This document shows positions 14,090 to 21,288 of a stretch of DNA of 28,175 bases, piece after piece (position 1 is the first letter of the stretch; every line of letters starts with the position of its first letter). Source of the DNA: Bog-159 sp050011755. GTDB taxonomy: Bacteria; Acidobacteriota; Terriglobia; Bryobacterales; Bryobacteraceae. The stretch lies in the NCBI GenBank assembly GCA_050011755.1, contig JBEKIM010000051.1, forward strand, positions 1 through 28,175, given 5' to 3'. The notes below the pieces were generated by a model that did not search any database, was not told the DNA's origin, and saw nothing but the letters and a program-made list of their open reading frames with translations. The position numbers and the translations under genes were made by a program.

Positions 14090-14626
14090 ATGAAACTGGG
14101 AGAGAAGCTCAGGTACCTGCGGGAAATCGAAGGCGCGCTGCGCGGGCGGGATGGCGCGCTGACGCAGGCGGAAGTGGTGCGGTTGTTGAAAAGAGAACTG
14201 CGCGAGACCATCAGCCAGGCATACCTGTCGCAGATCGAGAGCGGCGCGCGGCCGCACCTGACGAATTCCAGCCGCATGCTGCTGGCGAAGTTTTACAAGG
14301 TACATCCGGGTTACCTGGTGGACGATCCGGAAGGTTATCAGGAGGAATTGATTTCCGACCTGGGCGCGCTGGAGAACAAGCTGGATTTGTGGCTGATCAA
14401 CGGGGCCGAGCGATTCCATGGCGATTCGGAGATGAGCCAGGCGCTGCTGCGGGTGGCGCGGCACGAGGATTCGCGGATGTGCGTAGTGTTGTTGGGGGCA
14501 ATCCTGGATAATCCGGGGCTGGCCGAGCGATTGTTACAGGTGTTGAGGCCCCCGGCGGCGGCCGCGGAGGCTTCGCCCAGGGCCTTGCCTAAATCTTTGT
14601 CCAAAGCAGGGAGGCGATCGCAATGA
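14090..14626 (+). CDS. XRE-family transcriptional regulator
   Basis: The protein has 178 residues from ATG at 14090; an upstream ATG at 14045 lies inside the -35 box and is rejected. The N-terminal helix-turn-helix (about residues 5-75) contains LTQAEVVRLL, TISQAYLSQIESGARPHLTN and LAKFYKVHPGYL, a Cro/C1-type DNA-binding domain. The C-terminal part is helical with no recognised ligand domain. As first gene of the operon with YqiJ-like, flotillin and PspA genes, it is the likely local regulator. Its stop overlaps the next start (ATGA), so its level is tied to translation of the membrane protein. Confidence 0.85.
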   Translation: MKLGEKLRYLREIEGALRGRDGALTQAEVVRLLKRELRETISQAYLSQIESGARPHLTNSSRMLLAKFYKVHPGYLVDDPEGYQEELISDLGALENKLDLWLINGAERFHGDSEMSQALLRVARHEDSRMCVVLLGAILDNPGLAERLLQVLRPPAAAAEASPRALPKSLSKAGRRSQ

Positions 14627-15234
14627 CGTGGGCGGATTTTTATCTGATTTGTTTTCTGTTGGGCCTGGCGCTGAGCCTGCTGTCGGTGCTTACCGGCAGC
14701 GCGCATCTGCATCTGCCGCATACTCATGTGCCGCACGTGCATGTGCCGCACGTGCATGTGCCGGCCGCGGAGGAAGGCATTCCGTGGCTGAATTTCGGCA
14801 CGATGACGGCGTTTCTGGCGTGGTTCGGCGGTACGGGGTACCTGCTGGAGCGGTTTTATGCGGTGTGGTTCCTGGTGGCGCTGGCGATTGCGATTCTGAG
14901 CGGGTTGGGCGGCGCGGCCATCGTGTTCTGGTTCCTGGCCAAACTGGCGGGCGATGAACAGGCGCTCGATCCGGCGGACTACGACATGATCGGAGTGCTG
15001 GGCAAGCTCAGCATTCCGATCCGCGAAGGCGGGACCGGCGAGCTGATTTTTTCGCAGGAAGGCGTGCGCCGGGTTTCGGGGGCGCGCAGCGATGACGGGA
15101 GAGCCATTCCCAAGGGCGCGGAAGTGGTGGTGCAGCGGTACGAGAAAGGCATCGCCTACGTGCGCCGCTGGGAGGACATGGCGGGGGAATCGGAAGTCGG
15201 GAGCCGGGAGTCGGTGGAGGGCGGCCAATCTTAG
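14623..15234 (+). CDS. YqiJ/NfeD-like membrane protein with His-rich loop
   Basis: The 203-residue protein has an N-terminal membrane helix (about residues 6-25), a His-rich loop, two or more helices between about 60 and 108, and a C-terminal beta-rich domain (about 122-190) of the OB-fold type found in NfeD/YqiJ proteins. The loop carries eight His (28, 30, 33, 35, 38, 40, 43, 45) in V-P-H-x-H repeats that could bind a metal. NfeD-type proteins accompany flotillins in many bacteria (YqiJ-YqiK in E. coli), probably assembling membrane microdomains. AGGGAGG lies 8 bp before the ATG, inside the XRE gene. The flotillin gene follows after a repeat-containing gap. Confidence 0.8.
   Translation: MTWADFYLICFLLGLALSLLSVLTGSAHLHLPHTHVPHVHVPHVHVPAAEEGIPWLNFGTMTAFLAWFGGTGYLLERFYAVWFLVALAIAILSGLGGAAIVFWFLAKLAGDEQALDPADYDMIGVLGKLSIPIREGGTGELIFSQEGVRRVSGARSDDGRAIPKGAEVVVQRYEKGIAYVRRWEDMAGESEVGSRESVEGGQS
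14713..14757 (+). repeat. 15-bp in-frame tandem repeat coding for VPHVH
   Basis: Three units of 15 bp (14713-14727, 14728-14742 and 14743-14757) code for LPHTH, VPHVH and VPHVH. The last two are identical in DNA (GTGCCGCACGTGCAT) and a partial fourth (GTGCCG) follows. Such a coding minisatellite can change length by slippage without breaking the frame, altering the number of His in the loop. Confidence 0.85.
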
Positions 15235-15304
15235 CCGCAGCCGGCTTCTAGGCGGCCAGAGCCGGCTGAAAGCCGGCTGCGGGCATGATTGCCCGCCCCA
15301 CAAA
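15214..15304. repeat. Dispersed palindromic repeat, copy 2
   Basis: This related copy of the element at 2946-3042 shares GGCCAAT, TTAGCCGCAGCC, AGGCGGCCAGAGCCGGC, TGAAAGCCGGCTGCGGGCA and the closing ATTGCC half. Its inverted ends (GTGGAGGGCGGCCAAT / ATTGCCCGCCCCAC) are less perfect. The left 21 bp code for the last residues of the YqiJ-like protein (..VEGGQS), and the remainder fills the gap before the flotillin ribosome-binding site. Confidence 0.75.
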
Positions 15305-15319
15305 ACGAAAAGGAGAAGT

Positions 15320-16759
15320 ATGCAGAAGGACATGGTAGTGGTTGTCGTGTTGTTGATGTTACTCGCGATCGTGTTGATCGCGTCGATGCTGGCACGGTTA
15401 TACCGCAAGGCGGGACCGCACGAAGCCCTGATCGTTTACGGACGCAAGGGGACGCGTATCGTCAAAGGGCGCGGCACCGTCATTTGGCCGGTGGTGGAGA
15501 GTTACAAGAGCCTCTCGCTGGAGTTGATGTCGTTCGACGTCGCGCCGCAGCAGGACCTATACACGCGTCAAGGTGTCGCGGTCACGGTGGAAGCCGTCGC
15601 GCAGATCAAAGTGAAGTCCGATCCGGAGTCGATTCAGACTGCCGCTGAGCAGTTTCTGACGAAGACCGACCAGGAGCGCGAAGGCCTGATCCGCCTGGTG
15701 ATGGAGGGCCACCTGCGCGGGATCATCGGGCAGTTGACGGTGGAAGAGATTGTGAAGCAGCCGGAAATGGTGGGCGACCGGATGCGCTCCACCTGCGCGG
15801 ACGATATGAACAAGATGGGGCTGGAAGTGATCTCGTTCACCATCAAGGAAGTTCGCGATAAGAACGAGTACATCAGCAACATGGGGCGGCCGGACGTAGC
15901 GCGCATCAAGCGGGATGCCGATGTGGCCGCAGCCGAAGCCGAGCGGGACACGGCCATCAAGCGCGCCGAAGCGACGCGCGCGGCCGCCGTAGCCAAGGCG
16001 CAAGCCGATCAGGAGCGGGTGCTGGCGGAAACGCTGTCGCAGGCCAAGCAGGCGGAGGCCACGCGCGACCTGGAGATCAAGAAGGCGAATTACAACGAGA
16101 CCATCAAGAAGCAGCAGGCGTCGGCCGACAAAGCGTACGAGATCCAGGCCAACGTGATGCAGCAGCAGGTGATCGCGGAGCAGGTGAAAATCCAGCAGGT
16201 GCAGAAGGAGCACGAAGTTGCCGTGCAGGATGCCGAAATCCAGCGCCGCGAGCGGGAGTTGATCGCCACCGTGTTGAAACCGGCGGAGGTGGAGCGGAGG
16301 CGGATCGAGACGCTGGCGGAAGCCGAGAAATCGAAATTGGTGATGGAAGCCGACGGGCACGCCGCCGCCATTCGGGCGCAGGGCGAGGCCGAAGCCGAGA
16401 TCATCTTTAAGAAGGGCGAGGCGGAAGCCAAGGCCATGAACGTGAAGGCCGAAGCGTATCAGGAGTACAACCAGGCCGCGGTCGTGGACAAACTGATCAC
16501 CGGTTTGCCCGAGATCGTGCGCGCGCTGGCCGCGCCGCTGGCCAACGTGGACAAGATCACCATCATCTCGACGGGCGATGGCCACTCGGCGGGCATGAAC
16601 AAGATCACCGGAGATATGGCCGCGATGGCCGCGCAGATTCCGGCGCTATTTGAAACGCTCTCGGGGATGAACATATCCGAACTGTTCTCGAAGGTGAAGC
16701 AGATCGGCGAGAGCAAACCCAAACCGCCGGAAGACAAGGCCAAAGGAGCGGCGGGCTAG
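15320..16759 (+). CDS. Flotillin-family protein (YqiK/FloT-like)
   Basis: The 479-residue protein has an N-terminal membrane helix (about residues 4-25), an SPFH/PHB domain (about 28-200) and a long Ala/Glu/Lys-rich coiled coil (about 205-410) with AEAE and EAEA heptads typical of flotillins, then a short C-terminal region. Flotillins oligomerise at membrane microdomains and influence fluidity and protein sorting. ATG at 15320 has AGGAG 4 bp upstream; an apparent extension to 15092 is out of frame with the preceding gene and translates the repeat. The neighbours (YqiJ-like upstream, PspA downstream) match known flotillin gene clusters. Confidence 0.93.
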   Translation: MQKDMVVVVVLLMLLAIVLIASMLARLYRKAGPHEALIVYGRKGTRIVKGRGTVIWPVVESYKSLSLELMSFDVAPQQDLYTRQGVAVTVEAVAQIKVKSDPESIQTAAEQFLTKTDQEREGLIRLVMEGHLRGIIGQLTVEEIVKQPEMVGDRMRSTCADDMNKMGLEVISFTIKEVRDKNEYISNMGRPDVARIKRDADVAAAEAERDTAIKRAEATRAAAVAKAQADQERVLAETLSQAKQAEATRDLEIKKANYNETIKKQQASADKAYEIQANVMQQQVIAEQVKIQQVQKEHEVAVQDAEIQRRERELIATVLKPAEVERRRIETLAEAEKSKLVMEADGHAAAIRAQGEAEAEIIFKKGEAEAKAMNVKAEAYQEYNQAAVVDKLITGLPEIVRALAAPLANVDKITIISTGDGHSAGMNKITGDMAAMAAQIPALFETLSGMNISELFSKVKQIGESKPKPPEDKAKGAAG

Positions 16760-16774
16760 TAGACGAGTTGTGAT

Positions 16775-16798
16775 GGGGCCGGGCAACACGCCGGCCCC
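16775..16798 (+). other. Stable hairpin in the pspA leader
   Basis: GGGGCCGG (16775-16782) and CCGGCCCC (16791-16798) form a perfect 8-bp GC stem with an 8-nt loop, 15 bp after the flotillin stop and ahead of the pspA ribosome-binding site. No U-tract follows. It may protect mRNA ends or lower read-through, setting the flotillin:PspA ratio. Confidence 0.55.
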
Positions 16799-16818
16799 GA
16801 TTCAAAGAGGAGAAGATT

Positions 16819-17475
16819 ATGGCACTACTGGAAAGAGTATCGACACTGGTTCGCGCGAATCTGAACGACCTGATCGACAAGGCCGAGGATCCGGAGAAGA
16901 TGATCAAGCAGGTGATTCTGGACATGCAGAACCAACTGCTGCAGGTGAAGACGCAGGTGGCGATCGCCATCGCCGATCAGCACGTGTTGGAGAAGAAACA
17001 CCAGGAAAACGAAGAGAAGACGGCGGAATGGGTGCGCAAGGCGGAGATGGCGGTGGACAAGAAGCAGGACGACCTGGCCCGGGTGGCGCTGGAGCGCTCG
17101 GTGAGCTTCCGCAATATGGGCGAGAGCTTCCGGCAGCAGGTGGCCGACCAGAAGGCGCAGGTGGAGAACCTGAAATCGGCGCTGCAGAAGCTGGAACAGA
17201 AGCTGGCGGAGGCACAGGCCAAGAAAGATGTACTGATTGCGCAGCATCGGCGGGCGCGCGCGGCCACCAAGGCCACGGACGCGCAGTTCGCTACCAGCGA
17301 CCATTCGACGGCGGCAACCTTCGATCGGATGAAGGATAAGGTCCGCCACAGCGAAGCCGTCAGCCAGGCGAGGGCGGAGTTGTTCAAAGACGATGTAGAG
17401 GAGCGGCTGGCGGCGCTCGATAAGCAGGACCAGATCGAAAAGATGCTGGCGGACATGAAGGCCAAACGAGGGTAA
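16819..17475 (+). CDS. pspA: PspA/IM30-family phage-shock protein
   Basis: The 218-residue protein is almost entirely helical coiled coil, beginning MALLERVSTLVRANLNDLIDKAEDPEKMI, the PspA/Vipp1 amphipathic helix and the conserved AEDP motif. These proteins form ESCRT-III-like rods on the inner membrane and preserve its barrier under stress. AGGAG lies 6 bp before the ATG. In E. coli PspA inhibits PspF; here an XRE regulator heads the operon and no PspF is in view, so control must differ. The small membrane-anchored gene follows after 9 bp. Confidence 0.93.
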   Translation: MALLERVSTLVRANLNDLIDKAEDPEKMIKQVILDMQNQLLQVKTQVAIAIADQHVLEKKHQENEEKTAEWVRKAEMAVDKKQDDLARVALERSVSFRNMGESFRQQVADQKAQVENLKSALQKLEQKLAEAQAKKDVLIAQHRRARAATKATDAQFATSDHSTAATFDRMKDKVRHSEAVSQARAELFKDDVEERLAALDKQDQIEKMLADMKAKRG

Positions 17476-17484
17476 GAAGCGCAC

Positions 17485-17871
17485 ATGACGCCCCTGGAAA
17501 TAGCATTGCTGTTCGCGATCGCCGCGCTGGTCTACCAGGAGATTTCCTGGAGGGACAGGGCGCGGCGCATCCAAGCCGATTACGAGAAGCGCATTTCGAC
17601 CGAAGTGGCGATGGCTTACGAGAGCAGCCTGGCGGACGACGAGGAGCCGGTCCGGGCGCTGACGTTTCAGGCGGAAAAGCAGGAGCCGCGCGGGATGTTT
17701 CACGAAGTGACGCGGCACTTGTTCATCGCGGTGACGATGAATGGGGACGCGGTGAGATATGCGGCCGGCGATTTGAACGAGATCGAGCGGTTCAGCATTC
17801 CGCCGGAGATCAAGCGGGCGATTCTGGAGTTTGTGACGCCCGCGGGGGCGATGGTGGGGGCGGGGCGGTGA
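17485..17871 (+). CDS. Small membrane-anchored protein of the PspA operon
   Basis: The 128-residue protein has a hydrophobic N-terminus (TPLEIALLFAIAALVYQEI, about residues 2-20), a charged linker and a small C-terminal domain (about 70-125: HLFIAVTMNGDAVRY ... FSIPPEIKRAILEFV). I do not recognise the family. It lies 9 bp after pspA with a weak AAGAAG ribosome-binding site. Its position as last gene of the operon and its membrane anchor suggest a partner of PspA or flotillin, by analogy with PspB/PspC-like small membrane proteins. That is inference only. Confidence 0.7.
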   Translation: MTPLEIALLFAIAALVYQEISWRDRARRIQADYEKRISTEVAMAYESSLADDEEPVRALTFQAEKQEPRGMFHEVTRHLFIAVTMNGDAVRYAAGDLNEIERFSIPPEIKRAILEFVTPAGAMVGAGR

Positions 17872-17896
17872 GCGGGCGCGCTTACGCTCGCCAATG

Positions 17897-17942
17897 GGCG
17901 GGACTTGAAAGTCCCGCCGGCACGCTAAAGCGTGCGCCACGG
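17897..17942. repeat. Double-hairpin dispersed repeat, copy 1
   Basis: GGCGGGACTT (17897-17906) and AAGTCCCGCC (17909-17918) form one stem. GCACGCT (17920-17926) and AGCGTGC (17929-17935) form a second. GCCACGG closes the unit. It fills the gap between the convergent small-membrane-protein gene and second permease gene. Related copies lie at 20430 and 27695, with a partial copy at 13675. Confidence 0.85.
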
Positions 17943-17945
17943 AGC

Positions 17946-20381
17946 TTACTCCTGGCGCAGGGCGGTGACGGGGTTGATGCGGATGGCGCGGCGGGCCGGA
18001 ATCCAGCAGGCCAGCGCGGCGATGGCCACCATCATCAGCAGCACCATAGCCAGGGTCAGGGGATCGGTGGCCTCGACGCCGTAAAGAATCCGTTCGAGGA
18101 AGCGTCCGGCGGCCATGGCGGCGGCGAGCCCCACGACGGTGCCCGATCCGATCAGTAGCAGCGCGCGCCGCGCCACGATGGCCAGGACCTGGTTCTGGCT
18201 GGCGCCGATGGCCATGCGGATGCCGATCTCGCGCGTGCGGCGGGAGATGGCATAGGCCATCACGCCGTAGATGCCGGTGGCTGCCAGCACCAGAGCCAGC
18301 ACGCCAAATGCGCCCAGCGCCGAGGCGGCCATGCGCGCGGGGAACAATGGCAGATCCAAGCGCCCGGCCAGCGTCCCGGCGGAATACAGCGGCAGCGACG
18401 GGTCGAGATCTCTAGCGGCATCCTGAATCAGGCGCAAGGCCTGGGTTGAATTCAGATTGGTGCGGGCCACCAGCACACCGCTGGCGACGTACCAGATCTC
18501 GCCCGGGCCCCACCAGGCAGCATTCGGGCGCTCCGCGAGCGAGACGTATTTGCCATCTTCGGCTACGCCCACGATTTGAATGGGCTGGCCGTCCGGGCTG
18601 GTCCGAAACCGCTTGCCGATGGGATCCTGGCCGTGCAGCAACTGGTCGGCGAAGCGCTTGTTCACGACTGCGACACGCGTGCCATCCCGCCGGTCGCGGG
18701 CATCGAATTCGCGGCCCGTCAACAGCCTGGTTTGCATGGCGCGGAAATAATCGGTACTGACCGAGAAGCTATAGGCGTCGGGCGTATCGGCGGCCTTCGT
18801 TATGGGTCTGCCTTCGATGTAGATGTTGTCCGAAGAGAGATTTAGGGAGAGCGGCAGCCAGTCGACGATGGCCGCCACCTGGATGCCCGGTATGGCGCGC
18901 ACCTTATCCAACAAGCGCCGTTCGAACTCGCGGCCGCGCGCCTCGCTGTAGCCTTGGATGTTGAGATCGAAGGAAGCTGTGACCGCGCCTCTAGGGTTGT
19001 AGCCGATGGGCGCGTCCAGCGCGCGTTGCAGGCTGCGCACGACCAGCACCGAACAGACCAGCAGCACAGCGGACAAAGCGACCTGGGTGGCCACCATGTA
19101 GTCGCGAAGCTGCCAATGACGCAATCGCTCGGAGATGGCTTCGTTCTTCAGCGCGCCGGCGAGGTTGGTGCGGGCGGCCTGCAAAGCGGGCAGCAGTCCA
19201 AACAGCAGCGTGGTCAGGAACGAAACCAACAGCGCGAACAGAAATACGCGTGCATCCGGGGCCGCGCCGATCACCAGCGGAAAATCGGTGGGGGGATGCC
19301 ATCCGGCCAGCGCGTCGGTGATCCAGACCACCAGGAGCGCGCCGCCGGCTCCGCCCAGAAGGGCAATCACCAGGTTTTCGGTCAACAACTGGCGCACCAG
19401 CGAGCCGCGCCCCGCGCCCACGGCCAGGCGCAGGGCAATTTCTTTGCGGCGGTCGGCGGCGCGCGCCATCAGCATGCTAGCGAGGTTGGTGCAGGCTACC
19501 AGCAGGACGAGGCAGGAGACTCCGAAAAGCGCCGCGGCGAATCCAATCACGGGACCGCGGAGATAGTTTCCCGCCAGGCCAGTCGGCGTCAGCCCGATTT
19601 TCATGCCGTCATCGTCCTTCGGGTACTGTTTCGCGAGGCCGGCCGCCACGCCATTCAATCCGGCTTCGGCGCGGGCCATCGATACACCCGGTTTCAGGCG
19701 GCCCGCGACGAAGAAGTTACCGGCATCGCGGTTTTCGAGGTATCCCTTGCCGCCTTCGAGCTGCTTCTGCATCATGGCGGGCAGGAAGATATCGGGCGCG
19801 AAGAAGAGCTCGGTTCCGAAGAAGCCTTGTGGGGCGACGCCCAGGATGGTGAAATCCATGCCATTGATTTTCACGGCGCGGCCCACCACCGTGGAATCGG
19901 CGCCGAAGCGTTTCTGAAAACAAGGCCAGGAGAGCACGGCCACGGGATGCGCCCCGGGACGCAGGTCGTCATCCCGATGGAGGACCCGGCCGCGCGCGGC
20001 TCCCACGCCCAGCATGTCGAAATAGTTGCCGGTCACCAGATAGCCCCACAGGCGCTGGTTGTTGCCGGCCAGGCCGAGACTGACGGGCAGGAAGCGATAG
20101 GCTATCAATCCGGACAGGACGGTGTTGCGGTCGCGCAGGTCGCGGTAGTTGGGGAAGGATTGCGTGGGGACCGTGTCACCACCCATTTTGGCGTTGAGCG
20201 AAACGATTTCCGAGGCGTTCGCGACGGGCAGCGGACGCAGCAGCGCGGCGTTGATGACGCTGAAGATGGCGCTGTTGGCGCCAATGCCCAGAGCCAGCGT
20301 CAAGACTGCCACAGCCGAGAACATGGGATTCTGGCGCAGGCGGCGGAGAGCCAGGCGGAGGTCCAGTTTGAAGCGATCCAT
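17946..20381 (-). CDS. Orphan MacB/FtsX-type ABC permease (ADOP family), second paralogue
   Basis: The 811-residue protein has the same architecture as the one at 11218-13662: MDRFKLDLRLALRRLRQNPMFSA, then LTLALGIGANSAIFSVINAALLRPLP, a periplasmic MacB_PCD domain, an FtsX domain with KEIALRLAVGA, a second periplasmic domain, and a final FtsX domain with REIGIRMAIGA. The start is placed at 20381 because the ADOP N-terminus begins there. The frame stays open to 20546 only because it reads through the repeat at 20430. No ATPase is fused; the ABC ATPase gene upstream is divergent and has its own permeases. Substrate unknown. Confidence 0.92.
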   Translation of the reverse strand: MDRFKLDLRLALRRLRQNPMFSAVAVLTLALGIGANSAIFSVINAALLRPLPVANASEIVSLNAKMGGDTVPTQSFPNYRDLRDRNTVLSGLIAYRFLPVSLGLAGNNQRLWGYLVTGNYFDMLGVGAARGRVLHRDDDLRPGAHPVAVLSWPCFQKRFGADSTVVGRAVKINGMDFTILGVAPQGFFGTELFFAPDIFLPAMMQKQLEGGKGYLENRDAGNFFVAGRLKPGVSMARAEAGLNGVAAGLAKQYPKDDDGMKIGLTPTGLAGNYLRGPVIGFAAALFGVSCLVLLVACTNLASMLMARAADRRKEIALRLAVGAGRGSLVRQLLTENLVIALLGGAGGALLVVWITDALAGWHPPTDFPLVIGAAPDARVFLFALLVSFLTTLLFGLLPALQAARTNLAGALKNEAISERLRHWQLRDYMVATQVALSAVLLVCSVLVVRSLQRALDAPIGYNPRGAVTASFDLNIQGYSEARGREFERRLLDKVRAIPGIQVAAIVDWLPLSLNLSSDNIYIEGRPITKAADTPDAYSFSVSTDYFRAMQTRLLTGREFDARDRRDGTRVAVVNKRFADQLLHGQDPIGKRFRTSPDGQPIQIVGVAEDGKYVSLAERPNAAWWGPGEIWYVASGVLVARTNLNSTQALRLIQDAARDLDPSLPLYSAGTLAGRLDLPLFPARMAASALGAFGVLALVLAATGIYGVMAYAISRRTREIGIRMAIGASQNQVLAIVARRALLLIGSGTVVGLAAAMAAGRFLERILYGVEATDPLTLAMVLLMMVAIAALACWIPARRAIRINPVTALRQE

Positions 20382-20429
20382 GGGCGACACTGAGCACGTT
20401 GGGTACCGCCTGTGGCCGCTGCCGCTCAA

Positions 20430-20474
20430 GCGGGACTTAAAAGTCCCGCCGGCACGCTGAAGCGTGCGCCACGG
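20430..20474. repeat. Double-hairpin dispersed repeat, copy 2
   Basis: GCGGGACTT (20430-20438) pairs with AAGTCCCGC (20441-20449), and GCACGCT (20452-20458) with AGCGTGC (20461-20467), followed by GCCACGG. This copy lies between divergent genes, unlike the copies at 13675, 17897 and 27695, which sit at convergent gene ends. A role only as a terminator therefore does not cover all copies. Confidence 0.85.
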
Positions 20475-20529
20475 CCGCGCACCGTTCGGAATCGGGACGG
20501 GGACGTTCGTATGCGGACGTAACGGGACC

Positions 20530-20538
20530 TGCGATAAT
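20530..20538 (+). promoter_or_regulatory. Extended -10 promoter of the ABC ATPase gene
   Basis: TGC-GATAAT ends 9 bp before the ATG at 20548. Transcription would start within a few bases of the start codon, giving an almost leaderless message. No Shine-Dalgarno sequence or good -35 box is visible. Confidence 0.5.
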
Positions 20539-20547
20539 CGGCACAAT

Positions 20548-21288
20548 ATGCTTCATTGCCAGGACGTCAGCAAGCGATTTGGAGACTTTGCCGCGCTGGA
20601 TCGTATCTCGTTCGATCAGCCGGGCGGTATCCTGGCGCTGCTGGGTCCGAACGGCGCGGGCAAATCCACGCTGCTGAAGATTCTGACCGGATTGCTGGCG
20701 CCCGATTCAGGGGAAGTGCGAATCGCGGGCTGCGACGTGGCCAAAGAGCCGCTGCGCGTGAAGCGGTCGATCGGAGTGCTGCCGGAGGACCTGGGAGTAT
20801 TCGATGCACTCACGGTGGAGGAGCATTTGGAGCTGTGCGGTCCGGTGTATGGCCTAAGCCGCGACGAAACTCGCGCCCGCGCGGACGTGCTGCTGCGCGT
20901 TCTGGGCCTGGAAAAAGGGCGCTACACGTATCTCGACCAATGCTCGCACGGCATGCGCAAGAAGACGGCGCTGGCCATGGCGCTGCTGCATAATCCGCGG
21001 GTGCTGATGCTGGACGAACCGTTCGAGGGCATCGATCCGGTTTCGTCGGTGACCATTCGCGACCTGCTGATCGCGATTTCGGGGCGCGGCATCGCGGTCT
21101 TCCTGACGTCGCACGCGCTGGCGATGATTCCGCAACTGGCGACCGATGTGATGATGATTCGCGGCGGACGGGTGGTGTTCCGTGCGGCGGCAGCGGAATT
21201 GGGCCGTCCGCTCGAAGAGCTGTATTTCGACCTGGTGGAGACGCCCCGACAGGAGGACCTGCCGTGGCTGCGCTCGGCGCAATCCTAA
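20548..21288 (+). CDS. ABC transporter ATP-binding protein
   Basis: The 246-residue ATPase has a Walker A GPNGAGKST (residues 33-41), a Q-loop region reading VLPEDLG with Glu in place of Gln (seen in ABC-2-type ATPases), signature SHGMRKK, Walker B VLMLDEPFEGIDP and H-loop LTSHA. It energises a transporter whose membrane parts are most likely the two paralogous proteins encoded downstream. ATG at 20548 is chosen because the domain begins directly there. The first permease gene starts inside its 3' end (25-bp overlap, with AGGAGG within this gene), so the two are coupled. Confidence 0.9.
   Translation: MLHCQDVSKRFGDFAALDRISFDQPGGILALLGPNGAGKSTLLKILTGLLAPDSGEVRIAGCDVAKEPLRVKRSIGVLPEDLGVFDALTVEEHLELCGPVYGLSRDETRARADVLLRVLGLEKGRYTYLDQCSHGMRKKTALAMALLHNPRVLMLDEPFEGIDPVSSVTIRDLLIAISGRGIAVFLTSHALAMIPQLATDVMMIRGGRVVFRAAAAELGRPLEELYFDLVETPRQEDLPWLRSAQS

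Noticed and set aside
14713..14763. Short tandem repeats considered as a CRISPR-like array
   Set aside because: The units are 15 bp, contiguous, in frame and without spacers. It is a protein-coding minisatellite.
15557..16585. Minus-strand frame of 342 codons
   Set aside because: It is antisense to the flotillin coiled coil; the Leu/His/Arg bias is a by-product of the Ala/Glu/Lys codons opposite.
17897..17942. Double-hairpin repeat considered as an ordinary rho-independent terminator
   Set aside because: No U-tract follows either stem, and another copy lies between divergent genes; a dispersed repeat is the better description.
18954..20393. Plus-strand open frame of 479 codons
   Set aside because: It is antisense to the second orphan permease, rich in Gln/His/Gly/Arg as expected for complement of GC-rich codons, and matches no family.
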